Both the position numbers and the translations under genes were made by a program. Source: Odontesthes bonariensis (lineage: Eukaryota; Chordata; Actinopteri; Atheriniformes; Atherinopsidae). Taken from it: a DNA stretch of 64,000 bases. Position 1 is the stretch's first letter. The number at the start of each line of letters is the position of its first letter. Below the pieces are notes generated by a model, which saw only the letters and a program-made list of their open reading frames with translations, was not told where the DNA came from and searched no databases. The stretch spans positions 186,001 through 250,000 of the forward strand of contig NC_134523.1 of assembly GCF_027942865.1 (NCBI RefSeq). The letters run 5' to 3'. Shown in pieces: positions 49,697 to 61,576 of the stretch.

Positions 49697-52600
49697 TTAA
49701 CCTCTGTGACAGTTACGCTGTCTCCACTGATGTTCTGGTCGGTGCTTTTTATTCAAAGGGATGTCAGGGAGAACCGCAGGGTGTGGTTCTGGTTCTGGTG
49801 CATGTGGAGTGGCTGCCGGGTCCATCAGGTGTGCTACATGATCCACTGACTCAGGCACATGTGCAGACTCCTCTTTATCTGGAGTCTGAAGCACAGGGTG
49901 TGGTTTTGGTTCAGGTTCTGGTTCTGGTTCTGGAGCTGCTTCTGACTCTACCTTTGGTTCTGATACAGACTTTGGATCAGGATCACGTCCTGATTCAGGT
50001 CCTGATTCAGGTTCTGAATCTGGTGCAGGTTTCGGCACAAGTTCAGTCTCTGGGTCTGATTCTGGTGCAGGTTGCGGTTCAATATTTGGTTCAGGTTCAG
50101 GCCCTGGGTCTGATTCTATTTCAGGTGCAGAATCTGGTTCAGGTTGTTTAGGTTCCGGTTCTGAAGGTTCTGAATCTGGTTCAGGTTCTTGGTCTGCATT
50201 TGTTTCTGGTGCAGAATCTGGTTCAGAGGGTGATTCAGTTTCAGGTTCAGGTTCCGCCTCTTCATTTGTTTCTGGTACAGGTTCAGGTTCTGAATCTGGT
50301 CCAGAATCTGATTCAGGTGCAGGTTCAGGTTCTGAATCTGGTGCAGAATCTGGTTCAGGTTGTTCAGGTTCCGCTTCTGAAGGTTCTGAATCTGGTGCAG
50401 GTTCTGCTTCAGGTTCTGAACCTGGTGTAGAATCTGGTTCAGGTTCTGCCTCAGGAACAGAATCTGGTTCAGGTTGTTCAGGTTCCGCTTCTGAAGGTTC
50501 TGATTCTGGTTCAGGTTCTGAATCTGGCTCAGGTTCTGATTCGGGTTCTGACTCAGGTTCTGCTTCTGGTGTAGAATCTGGTTTCGGTAGTTCAGGTTCC
50601 GCTTCTGAAGGTTCTGAATCTGGTTCAGGTTCTTGGTCTGCATTTGTTTCTGGTGCAGAATCTGGTTCAGTGGGTGGTTCAGTTTCAGGTTCCGGCTCTT
50701 CATTTGTTTCTGGTACAGGTTCAGGTTCTGAATCTGGTGCAGAATCTGGTTCAGGTTGTTCAGGTTCCGCCTCTGAAGGTTCTGAATCTGGTGCGGGCTC
50801 TGATCCGGGTTCTGAACCTGGTGCAGGTTCTTCCTCAGGTTCTGCCTCAGGAACAGAATCTGGTTCAGGTTGTTCAGGTTCCGCTTCTGAAGGTTCTGAT
50901 TCTGGTGTAGAATCTGGTTCAGGTTCTGAATCTGGTGCAGGTTCTGATTCAGGCTCTGAATTTGGCTCAGGTTCTGATTCGGGTTCTGGCTCAGGTTCTG
51001 CTTCTGGTGTAGAATCTGGTCCAGGTTGTTCAGGTTCCACTTCTGAAGGTTCTGAATCTGGTGCGGGCTCTGATCCGGGTTCTGAACCTGGTGCAGGTTC
51101 TTCCTCAGGTTCTGATTCAGGAACAGAATCTGGTTCAGGTTGTTCAGATTCCGCTTCTGAAGGTTCTGAATCTGGTGCAAGTTCTGCTTCAGGTTCTGGC
51201 TTTTCAGGTTCCGCATCTGAAGGTTCTGAATCTGGTGCAGGTTCTTGGTCTGCATTTGTTTCTGGTGCAGAATCAGGTTCAGAGGGTGGTTCAGTTTCAG
51301 GTTCCGCCTCTTCATTTGTTCCTGGTACAGGTTCAGGTTCAGGGCCAGGTTCTGATTCAGGTTCTTGATCTGCATTTGTTTCTGGTGTAGAATCTGATTC
51401 AGGTTCTGAATCTGGTGCGGGTTCTGAATCTGTTGCCTGTTCTTCCTCAGGTTCTGATTCAGGAACAGAATCTGGTTCAGATTGTTCAGGTTCCGATTCT
51501 GAGGGTTCTGAATCTGGCGCTAAATCTGGCCCAGAATCTGATTCAGGTGTAGGTTCAGGGCCAGGTTCTGATTCAGGCTCTGGACCTGGTGCAGGTTCTT
51601 GATCTGCATTTGTTTCTGGTGTAGAATCTGGTTCAGACTTTGTTTCAGGTTCTGATTCTGATGCAGAATCTGATTCAGGTTCTGTTTCTGGTGCAGAATC
51701 TGGTTCAGAATTTGTTTCAGGTTCTGATTCTGATGCGGAATCTGATTCAGGTTCTGTTTCTGGTGCAGAATCTGGTTCAGACTTTGTTTCAGGTTCTGAT
51801 TCTGGTGCAGAATCTGGTGCAGGTTCTGATTCTGCTGCAGGTTCTGATTCTGGTGTAGAGTCTGGTGCAGGTTCTGATTCTGGTGCAGAATCTGGTGCAG
51901 GTTCTGATTCTGGTGCAGGTTCTGATTCTGGTTCTGAATCTGGGGTGGGTTCTGAATCTGGTGCGGGTTCTGAATCTGTTGCCTGTTCTTCCTCAGGTTC
52001 TGATTCAGGAACAGAATCTGGTTCAGACTTTGTTTCAGGTTCTGATTCTGATGCAGAATCTGATTCAGGTTCTGTTTCTGGTGCAGAATCTGGTTCAGAC
52101 TTTGTTTCAGGTTCTGATTCTGGTGCAGAATCTGGTGCAGGTTCTGATTCTGGTGTAGAATCTGTTTCAGGTGCAGAATCTGGTTCAGAATTTGTTTCAG
52201 GTTCTGATTCTGATGCGGAATCTGATTCAGGTTCTGTTTCTGGTGCAGAATCTGGTTCAGACTTTGTTTCAGGTTCTGATTCTGGTGCAGAGTCTGGTGC
52301 AGGTTCTGATTCTGGTGCAGAATCTGGTGCAGGTTCTGATCCGGGTTCTGAACCTAGAGCAGGTTCTTCCTCAGGTTCTGATTCAGGAACAGAATCTGGT
52401 TCAGGTTGTTCAGATTCCGCTTCTGAAGGTTCTGAATCTGGTGCAGGTTCTGCTTCAGGTTCTGGCTTTTCAGGTTCCTCATCTGAAGGTTCTGAATCTG
52501 GTGCAGGTTCTTGGTCTGCATTTGTTTCTGGTGCAGAATCAGGTTCAGAGGGTGGTTCAGTTTCAGGTTCCGCCTCTTCATTTGTTCCTGGTACAGGTTC

Positions 52601-55600
52601 AGGGCCAGGTTCTGATTCAGGTTCTTGATCTGCATTTGTTTCTGGTGTAGAATCTGATTCAGGTTCTGAATCTGGGGTGGGTTCTGAATCTGGTGCGGGT
52701 TCTGAATCTGTTGCCTGTTCTTCCTCAGGTTCTGATTCAGGAACAGAATCTGGTTCAGGTTGTTCAGGTTCTGATTCTGATGCAGAATCTGATTCAGGTT
52801 CTGTTTCTGGTGCAGAATCTGGTTCAGACTTTGTTTCAGGTTCTGATTCTGGTGCAGAATCTGGTGCAGGTTCTGATTCTGGTGTAGAATCTGTTTCAGG
52901 TGCAGAATCTGGTTCAGAATTTGTTTCAGGTTCTGATTCTGATGCGGAATCTGATTCAGGTTCTGTTTCTGGTGCAGAATCTGGTTCAGACTTTGTTTCA
53001 GGTTCTGATTCTGGTGCAGAATCTGGTGCAGGTTCTGATTCTGGTGCAGGTTCTGATTCTGGTGTAGAGTCTGGTGCAGGTTCTGATTCTGGTGCAGAAT
53101 CTGGTGCAGGTTCTGATCCGGGTTCTGAACCTAGAGCAGGTTCTTCCTCAGGTTCTGATTCAGGAACAGAATCTGGTTCAGGTTGTTCAGATTCCGCTTC
53201 TGAAGGTTCTGAATCTGGTGCAGGTTCTGCTTCAGGTTCTGGCTTTTCAGGTTCCTCATCTGAAGGTTCTGAATCTGGTGCAGGTTCTTGGTCTGCATTT
53301 GTTTCTGGTGCAGAATCAGGTTCAGAGGGTGGTTCAGTTTCAGGTTCCGCCTCTTCATTTGTTCCTGGTACAGGTTCAGGGCCAGGTTCTGATTCAGGTT
53401 CTTGATCTGCATTTGTTTCTGGTGTAGAATCTGATTCAGGTTCTGAATCTGGGGTGGGTTCTGAATCTGGTGCGGGTTCTGAATCTGTTGTAGAATCTGT
53501 TTCAGGTGCAGAATCTGGTTCAGAATTTGTTTCAGGTTCTGATTCTGATGCGGAATCTGATTCAGGTTCTGTTTCTGGTGCAGAATCTGGTTCAGACTTT
53601 GTTTCAGGTTCTGATTCTGGTGCAGAATCTGGTGCAGGTTCTGATTCTGGTGCAGGTTCTGATTCTGGTGTAGAGTCTGGTGCAGGTTCTGATTCTGGTG
53701 CAGAATCTGGTGCAGGTTCTGATCCGGGTTCTGAACCTAGAGCAGGTTCTTCCTCAGGTTCTGATTCAGGAACAGAATCTGGTTCAGGTTGTTCAGATTC
53801 CGCTTCTGAAGGTTCTGAATCTGGTGCAGGTTCTGCTTCAGGTTCTGGCTTTTCAGGTTCCTCATCTGAAGGTTCTGAATCTGGTGCAGGTTCTTGGTCT
53901 GCATTTGTTTCTGGTGCAGAATCAGGTTCAGAGGGTGGTTCAGTTTCAGGTTCCGCCTCTTCATTTGTTCCTGGTACAGGTTCAGGGCCAGGTTCTGATT
54001 CAGGTTCTTGATCTGCATTTGTTTCTGGTGTAGAATCTGATTCAGGTTCTGAATCTGGGGTGGGTTCTGAATCTGGTGCGGGTTCTGAATCTGTTGCCTG
54101 TTCTTCCTCAGGTTCTGATTCAGGAACAGAATCTGGTTCAGGTTGTTCAGGTTCCGATTCTGAGGGTTCTGAATCTGGTTCTGAATCTGGTTCAGACTTT
54201 GTTTCAGGTTCTGATTCAGGTGAAGGTTCAGGGCCAGGTTCTGATTCAGGCTCTGGATCTGGTGTAGGTTCTTGATCTGCATTTGTTTCTGGTGTAGAAT
54301 CTGGTTCAGACTTTGTTTCAGGTTCTGATTCTGATGCAGAATCTGATTCAGGTTCTGTTTCTGGTGCAGAATCTGGTTCAGACTTTGTTTCAGGTTCTGA
54401 TTCTGATGCAGAATCTGGTGCAGGTTCTGATTCTGGTGCAGAATCTGGTGCCGGTTCTGATTCTGGTGTAGAATCTGGTGCAGGTTCTGCTTCAGGTTCT
54501 GGCTTTTCAGGTTCCGCATCTGAAGGTTCTGAATCTGGTGCAGGTTCTTGGTCTGCATTTGTTTCTGGTGCAGAATCAGGTTCAGAGGGTGGTTCAGTTT
54601 CAGGTTCCGCCTCTTCATTTGTTCCTGGTACAGGTTCAGGTTCAGGGCCAGGTTCTGATTCAGGTTCTTGATCTGCATTTGTTTCTGGTGTAGAATCTGA
54701 TTCAGGTTCTGAATCTGGTGCGGGTTCTGAATCTGTTGCCTGTTCTTCCTCAGGTTCTGATTCAGGAACAGAATCTGGTTCAGGTTGTTCAGGTTCCGCT
54801 TCTGAAGGTTCTGATTCTGGTGTAGAATCTGGTTCAGGTTCTGAATCTGGTGCAGGTTCTGATTCAGGCTCTGAATTTGGCTCAGGTTCTGATTCGGGTT
54901 CTGGCTCAGGTTCTGCTTCTGGTGTAGAATCTGGTTCAGGTTGTTCAGGTTCCACTTCTGAAGGTTCTGAATCTGGTGCGGGCTCTGATCCGGGTTCTGA
55001 ACCTGGTGCAGGTTCTTCCTCAGGTTCTGCCTCAGGAACAGAATCTGGTTCAGGTTGTTCAGGTTCCGCTTCTGAAGGTTCTGATTCTGGTGTAGAATCT
55101 GGTTCAGGTTCTGAATCTGGTGCAGGTTCTGATTCAGGCTCTGAATTTGGCTCAGGTTCTGATTCGGGTTCTGGCTCAGGTTCTGCTTCTGGTGTAGAAT
55201 CTGGTTCAGGTTGTTCAGGTTCCACTTCTGAAGGTTCTGAATCTGGTGCGGGCTCTGATCCGGGTTCTGAACCTGGTGCAGGTTCTGACTTTGGTTCTGA
55301 TTCAGGAACAGAATCTGGTTCAGGTTGTTCAGGTTCCGCTTCTGAAGGTTCTGAATCTGGTGCAGGTTCTTGGTCTGCATTTGTTTCTGGTGCAGAATCT
55401 GGTTCAGAGGGTGGTTCAGTTTCAGGTTCAGGTTTCTTCTCTTTATTTGTTTCTGGTACAGGTTCAGGTTCTGAATCTGGTGCAGAATCTGGTTCAGGTT
55501 GTTCAGGTTCTGCTTCTGAAGGTTCTGAATCTGGTGCGGGCTCTGATCCGGGTTCTGAACCTGGTGCAGGTTCTTCCTCAGGTTCTGCCTCAGGAACAGA

Positions 55601-58455
55601 ATCTGGTTCAGGTTGTTCAGGTTCCGCTTCTGAAGGTTCTGATTCAGGCTCTGAATCTCGCTCAGGTTCTGATTCGGGTTCTGGCTCAGGTTCTGCTTCT
55701 GGTGTAGAATCTGGTTCAGGTTGTTCAGGTTCCGCTTCTGAAGGTTCTGAATCTGGTGTTGAATCTGATTCAGGTTCTGAATCTGGTGCGGGCTCTGATC
55801 CGGGTTCTGAACCTGGTGCAGGTTCTTCCTCAGGTTCTGATTCAGGAACAGAATCTGGTTCAGGTTGTTCAGATTCCGCTTCTGAAGGTTCTGAATCTGG
55901 TGCAGGTTCTGCTTCAGGTTCTGGCTTTTCAGGTTCCGCATCTGAAGGTTCTGAATCTGGTGCAGGTTCTTGGTCTGCATTTGTTTCTGGTGCAGAATCT
56001 GGTTCAGAGGGTGGTTCAGTTTCAGGTTCCGGCTCTTCATTTGTTTCTGGTACAGGTTCAGGTTCTGAATCTGGTGCAGAATCTGGTCCAGGTTGTTCAG
56101 GTTCCGCTTCTGAAGGTTCTGAATCTGGTGCGGGCTCTGATCCGGGTTCTGAACCTGGTGCAGGTTCTTCCTCAGGTTCTGCCTCAGGAACAGAATCTGG
56201 TTCAGGTTGTTCAGGTTCCGCTTCTGAAGGTTCTGATTCTGGTGTAGAATCTGGTTCAGGTTCTGAATCTGGCTCAGGTTCTGATTCGGGTTCTGGCTCA
56301 GGTTCTGCTTCTGGTGTAGAATCTGGTTCAGGTTGTTCAGGTTCCGCTTCTGAAGGTTCTGAATCTGGTGCGGGCTCTGATCCGGGTTCTGAACCTGGTG
56401 CAGGTTCTTCCTCAGGTTCTGATTCAGGAACAGAATCTGGTTCAGGTTGTTCAGATTCCGCTTCTGAAGGTTCTGAATCTGGTGCAGGTTCTGCTTCAGG
56501 TTCTGGCTTTTCAGGTTCCGCATCTGAAGGTTCTGAATCTGGTGCAGGTTCTTGGTCTGCATTTGTTTCTGGTGCAGAATCAGGTTCAGAGGGTGGTTCA
56601 GTTTCAGGTTCCGCCTCTTCATTTGTTCCTGGTACAGGTTCAGGTTCAGGGCCAGGTTCTGATTCAGGTTCTTGATCTGCATTTGTTTCTGGTGTAGAAT
56701 CTGATTCAGGTTCTGAATCTGGTGCGGGTTCTGAATCTGTTGCCTGTTCTTCCTCAGGTTCCGATTCAGGAACAGAATCTGGTTCAGGTTGTTCAGGTTC
56801 CGATTCTGAGGGTTCTGAATCTGGCGCTGAATCTGGCCCAGAATCTGATTCAGGTGAAGGTTCAGGGCCAGGTTCTGATTCAGACTCTGGACCTGGTGCA
56901 GGTTCTTGATCTGCATTTGTTTCTGGTGTAGAATCTGTTTCAGGTGCAGAATCTGGTTCAGACTTTGTTTCAGGTTCTGATTCTGATGCAGAATCTGATT
57001 CAGGTTCTGTTTTTGGTGCAGAATCTGGTTCAGACTTTGTTTCAGGTTCTGATTCTGATGCAGAATCTGGTGCAGGTTCTGATTCTGGTGTAGAATCTGG
57101 TGCAGGTTCTGACTCTGGTTCTGATTCAGGAACAGAATCTGGTTCAGGTTGTTCAGGTTCCGCTTCTGAAGGCTCTGAATCTGGTGCAGAATCTGATTCA
57201 GGTTCTGAAACTGGTGCGGGTTCTGATTCTGGTGCAGGTTCTGGCTGTTCAGGTTCCGCATCTGAAGGTTCTGAATCCGGTGCAGGTTCTTGTTCAGCAT
57301 TTGGTTCAGGTTCTGTTTCTGGTGCAGAATCTGATTCAGGTTCTGATTCTGATCCAGAATCTGGTTCAGACTTTGTTTCAGGTGCAGGCACAGGTTTCGG
57401 TTCTGATCCGGGTTGAGGCTCAGTGGTGGACACCGGTACCTCGGGCTCCCCTTCCTGCCCTCTTCCTATTGGCTGAGCACAGTCACATGGTCTGAGCTGG
57501 AGGATGGTTCTTATGAGCTCAGCGCTGGGGAAGTCCAGACTGAACACCCCCAGGCAGCCTGAGGAGCTCCTCCGGCGGTCCTCCAGGAACTCTTTCAGCT
57601 GCGCGTTGACGGTCCGAGCCAGCGCCTTCGGACTTCTGATGGCCGGCGCGGCCGCCTCGCTCAGCACGACGTGGCGACCGCAGACGTGAAACCTGACCCG
57701 TTTCATTTTTCCTTCCACGTCTTTCAACCTGTTGGACTCAAAGAAGAAAGAGTTTTCGTTTTCCGCTCCGGATCTGAACGTGTCGCTCCTCAGAAGAACC
57801 ATCTTGCCCCGGGCCTCCCTCATGTTCGGCACCTCCGGCTTCGTCCACATTCTGCTCTCAAAATTTTCCACCAACCTCTTCGCCAGCTGCTCCACTTTGC
57901 TTTTGTAGAGCCCGTGTATCGTCACCCTCAGGAGCACCGCCTCGCTGGGCTGGCGGCGTAAGAAGTCCGAGACCTTCGTCAGGACTTCGTTCAAAGTTAC
58001 GTGCTGCCAAAACATCCAGTGACCGTCCCGGATGTGAACGTCCTTTTGGGTCGGAAGCCAAATCCCAGCGTGGATGTCCAAGTATCGGACTCCCACTTTC
58101 AGCTGCTGTTCCAGAGACCAGACCTGACAGACAGCCAGCGGTCCTCCGTATAAAGTCAAGCTTTCGTGCGTTCCGGGAATGGCGACGGCCGACAGCGGCG
58201 TCTCATCGGGGACGGACTTCATCCAGTCCGTGTTGTACAGTCCTGGATCGAGTTCTGGACGGTCACTGAAGCCGGCTCCCGCCCCCAAACAGGAAGTCAC
58301 GCTGAAGCGGAGAAAGTCTTCATCATTAAAGGGTTCAACGAAAGAGTTCAGTCAGCAAATCAACACCACAAAGAATGAGGAAGGAGGAGGAATGATTCAG
58401 ACCACGAGGAGTCGACTTACGCAGAGAATAGCCAGAGGTGACGATGGATCTCCAT
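49697..58455 (-). CDS. Secreted PI-PLC X-domain-like protein with giant acidic repeat tail
   Basis: Two coding exons: 58421-58455 (MEIHRHLWLFSA, donor GTAAGT) and 49697-58301 (acceptor CTTCAG), about 2,879 residues. The large exon has no ATG before its conserved part, and the upstream exon supplies a start in frame. The joined N-terminus, with hydrophobic LWLFSAVTSCLGAGAG, looks like a signal peptide. Residues 30-310 resemble bacterial-type PI-PLC and vertebrate X-domain proteins: AVAIPGTHES (His57), GVRYLDIHAG and HVTLNEVLTKVSDFLRRQPS. Bacterial enzymes cleave phosphatidylinositol with two His, an Arg and Asp residues; here several of these positions differ. From about residue 320 nearly everything is Glu/Pro/Ser/Asp/Ala, as in EPEQPEPDSVPESEPE, with almost no Lys or Arg, so it is predicted to be disordered and very negative. 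It ends PLNKKHRPEHQWRQRNCHRG. The specific gene name was not recognised. Activity and cleavage site are inferred. Confidence 0.8.
49880..57420 (-). repeat. Coding minisatellite specifying the acidic tail
   Basis: Hexamer-based repeats (codons for SEPE, PDSE, PESE, EQPE and similar) form higher-order blocks. Long blocks recur with offsets of 777 bp (52354 against 53131) and 606 bp (53131 against 53737). All block lengths are multiples of three, so the main frame stays open. Other frames also stay open on both strands (Asn/Gln/Leu-rich or Gly/Ser-rich) and are considered by-products. Confidence 0.95.
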
Positions 58456-59186
58456 CACTGGTTCAGAGGATGATCTGTAATTAGGATTTATCCAGATTTC
58501 TCCCAGAGACGTGCTCACATTTTGGTGTCAGCTGTCCATCTGTGAAAGGTTTTCACGAACCTGAGAAAGTCTCCGGCTGTGTCGGGCGGTGAGTGGCTGC
58601 AGCAGCGAGCGTAAAGATAAAGCCTCATTTGCATTCTCTACTCGCTAATCTGTCACACGGAAGGCGAGTTAGAAAGAAAGAGGCGCCGTAAAAAAGGGCT
58701 GAGCAGATCGTGTCGGGACAGTTCAGTTAGTAAAATGTGGCTTCTGGGACACAGTCTGAATACACTCCAGTTAAATAGAGGTTCTGAATCCAATCATCAT
58801 GTGTTGAATTTACCAGACGTTTGTTTTACAGTGACCAAAAACTGTGTTTCTGTGTGGAAAGGAAACCAAATCCCACAGAAAAAGCTGCCGTCGTAATAAA
58901 GTCTCACTTTTATTCCTTCTCTGATCAGTCAGGACGGGACAAAGAACATCCAAAAATGTCCTGAGGTCCCACAACATTAGCAACCCTGTGGGTTTTGGGG
59001 GGGGGGGGGGGGGGGTCGGCCTTGTTAGGAGGTTGAATGAACAAACCAGAACCTTGTGTTCTAATAACATGAGATCAGATCTTAAGAGTTACTGAGGGAT
59101 CATGAGAGTTTGACCAACCAGCCTGCATGTGTTTTGTGACCCAAGAAGGCTTAAAACCATTTTCCCCACGGGACTCTGTAGGGATT
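58456..59186. other. 5' flank of the PI-PLC-like gene
   Basis: No gene is seen. It includes a run of about 20 G starting near 58998. Promoter elements could not be assigned with confidence. Confidence 0.4.
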
Positions 59187-60884
59187 GGTTGGATGGATGG
59201 ACGGACGGACGGACAGAAGGATGGATGGATAGAAGGACGGACGAACGGATGAATGAATGGTTGGATGGATGGATGGATGGATGGACAGAAGGATGGACGG
59301 ACGGATGGATGGATGGACGGACGAATGGACGGACGGACGAATGAATGGTTGGATGGATGGATGGACGGACGGACGGATGGACAGAAGAATGGATGGATGG
59401 ACAGAAGGACGGACGAACGGATAAATGAATGGTTGGATGGATGGACAGACGGATGAATGAATGGTTGGATGGATGGACGGATGGACAGAAGAATGGACGG
59501 ACGGACGGACGGACGGACGAATGAATGGTTGGACAGAAGGATGGATGGATGGATGGATGGACAGAAGGATGGACGGACGGACGGATGAATCAATGGTTGG
59601 ATGGATGGACGGATGGACAGAAGGATGGATGGATGGACAGAAGGATGGACGGACGAATGAATGGTTGGATGGATTGATGGATGGACAGAAGGATGGATGG
59701 ATGGACAGAAGGATGGACGGATGAATGAATGGTTGGATGGATGGACGGATAGACAGAAGAATGGACGGACGGACGGACGAATGAATGGTTGGATGGACCG
59801 AAGGATGGATATACAGAAGGATGGACGGACGGATGAATGAATGGTGGATGGATGGATGGACGAATGAATGGTTGGATGGATGGACAGAAGGATGGATGGA
59901 TGGATGGATGGACAGAAAAATGGACGGACGGACGGTTGAATGAATGGTTGGATGGACAGAAGGATGGATGGATGGATGGATGGATGGATGGATGGATGGA
60001 TGGATGGATATACAGAAGGATGGACGGACGGATGAATGAATGGTGGATGGATGGATAGAAGGATGGACGGATGGATGAATGGTTGGATGGACGGACGGAC
60101 AGAAGGTTGGATGGGCAGAAGGATGGACAGATGGATGGATGGATGGAAGGATGGACGGACGGACGGACGAATGAATGGTTGGATGGATGGATGGACATAA
60201 GGATGGATGGACAGAAGGATGGACGGACGGACAGAAGGATGGATGGACAGAAGGAATGACGGACGGACAGAAGGATGGACGGACGGACAGAAGGATGGAT
60301 GGACGAACAGAAGGATGGATGGACAGAAGAATGGATGGACGGATGGACGGACGGACAGAAGGATGGATGGACGAACAGAAGGATGGATGGACAGAAGGAT
60401 GGATGGACGGACGGACGGACGGACGGACGGACAGAAGGATGGATGGACGAACAGAAGGATGGATGGACAGAAGGATGGATGGACGGACGGACGGACGGAC
60501 GGACGGACGGACGGACGGACGGACGGACGGACGGACGGACGGACGGACGGACGGACAGAAGGATGGATGGACGAACAGAAGGATGGATGGACAGAAGGAT
60601 GGATGGACGGACGGACGGACGGACGGACGGACAGAAGGATGGATGGACGAACAGAAGGATGGATGGACAGAAGGATGGATGGACGGACGGACGGACGGAC
60701 GGACGGACGGACGGACGGACAGAAGGATGGATGGACGAACAGAAGGATGGATGGACAGAAGAATGGATGGACGGACGGACAGAAGGATGGATGGATGGAT
60801 GGATGGACAGAAGGATGGACGGACGGTTGAATGAATGGTTGGATAGACAGAAGGACGGACGGACGGACATCTTTATGTATGGTG
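59187..60884. repeat. 1.7-kb GGAC/GGAT tetranucleotide-derived array
   Basis: Tracts of GGAT and GGAC are mixed with recurrent ACAGAAGGATGG and GAATGAATGGTTGGATGG blocks. Between about 60290 and 60800 a higher-order unit is visible: ACAGAAGGATGGATGGACGA, then ACAGAAGGATGGATGGACAG, then a GGAC tract of varying length. Open frames rich in Trp/Met/Asp/Gly or Pro/Ser are by-products. Confidence 0.95.
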
Positions 60885-61576
60885 GCTCTAAGCAGTCAAA
60901 CAACTGTGTTTGACTGATGTTGGAAAAATGCAGAAAATAAACCTGTTCAGAATGTTGGACGAAACATTTGAGGTCAGAGTTTAAATATGATGACTTTACA
61001 TCGTGTTTAATTTTGATATTATAACACTGAGGCCTTACTTCCATACTAAATACTACATACTTCCATATTGCATACTACATATTTCCATACTACATACTAG
61101 AGTGCAGGAAGTGTCCCGCAGAGTTTGGAGGAAGACTTTCCTGTTGAAGTCAGATCCCAACACATTTGTGATGAGCTGACGCTTTACCTTCCAGCATCAG
61201 CGGCCAACCTCATTCATGCCCTGGTGGCCAAATGGCAGCACATGCCTTTAAAGGGCTGTTTCCTCCCACACATACGGGACCCGTGCACCTTCTGTGGCTG
61301 GCTGTCCTGCGGGCTCACGTCATCCTTATCCCGTCCAGTAAGCTGGAGGCTGCTCACTGCTGATCCTCTTCCTGGCCACCTGTTGCATCTTAGTGAGAAT
61401 CTGCAGAATCATGATCAGATAAGAACGTGGTCAGTTCAGTCCTGAAGGAGGAACCAGCAGATACTGCCTTCCCTTTTACAGGAATGTTTGAGATCTTCAA
61501 CGAGTGCAGCCGCTTCAGACGCACACTTCCCACCAGCGTCCGCCTTTAGGGGATTAATCCCGCCTCTCTGTGCAAG
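60885..61576. other. Upstream region of oscp1
   Basis: The region contains short repeated TACTACATACTTCCATA motifs (61030-61095) like the end of the element at 16611. A 106-codon frame (61125-61445) was not recognised and is not supported as a gene. The remainder is presumably promoter and 5' UTR. Confidence 0.4.

Noticed and set aside
49783..57495. Plus-strand Gly/Ser-rich and Val/Leu/Gln-rich frames, and the 1,187-codon Asn/Gln/Leu frame on the minus strand
   Set aside because: They are alternative frames of the repeat whose main minus-strand frame continues the conserved PI-PLC-like domain. None has a domain of its own.
58286..58300. GTG at 58298-58300 as the start of the PI-PLC-like protein
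   Set aside because: The frame has no ATG at this point, and a good splice acceptor lies one base upstream. Joining to the ATG exon at 58455 gives a signal peptide, which is more plausible in a vertebrate.
59075..61044. Frames rich in Trp-Met-Asp-Gly or Pro-Ser-Ile-His across the GGAC/GGAT array
   Set aside because: They are translations of simple repeats.
61125..61445. 106-codon frame upstream of oscp1
   Set aside because: It has some Cys-rich character (CTFCGWLSC) but no family match, and it lies in presumed promoter or 5' UTR. It could be a repeat relic.
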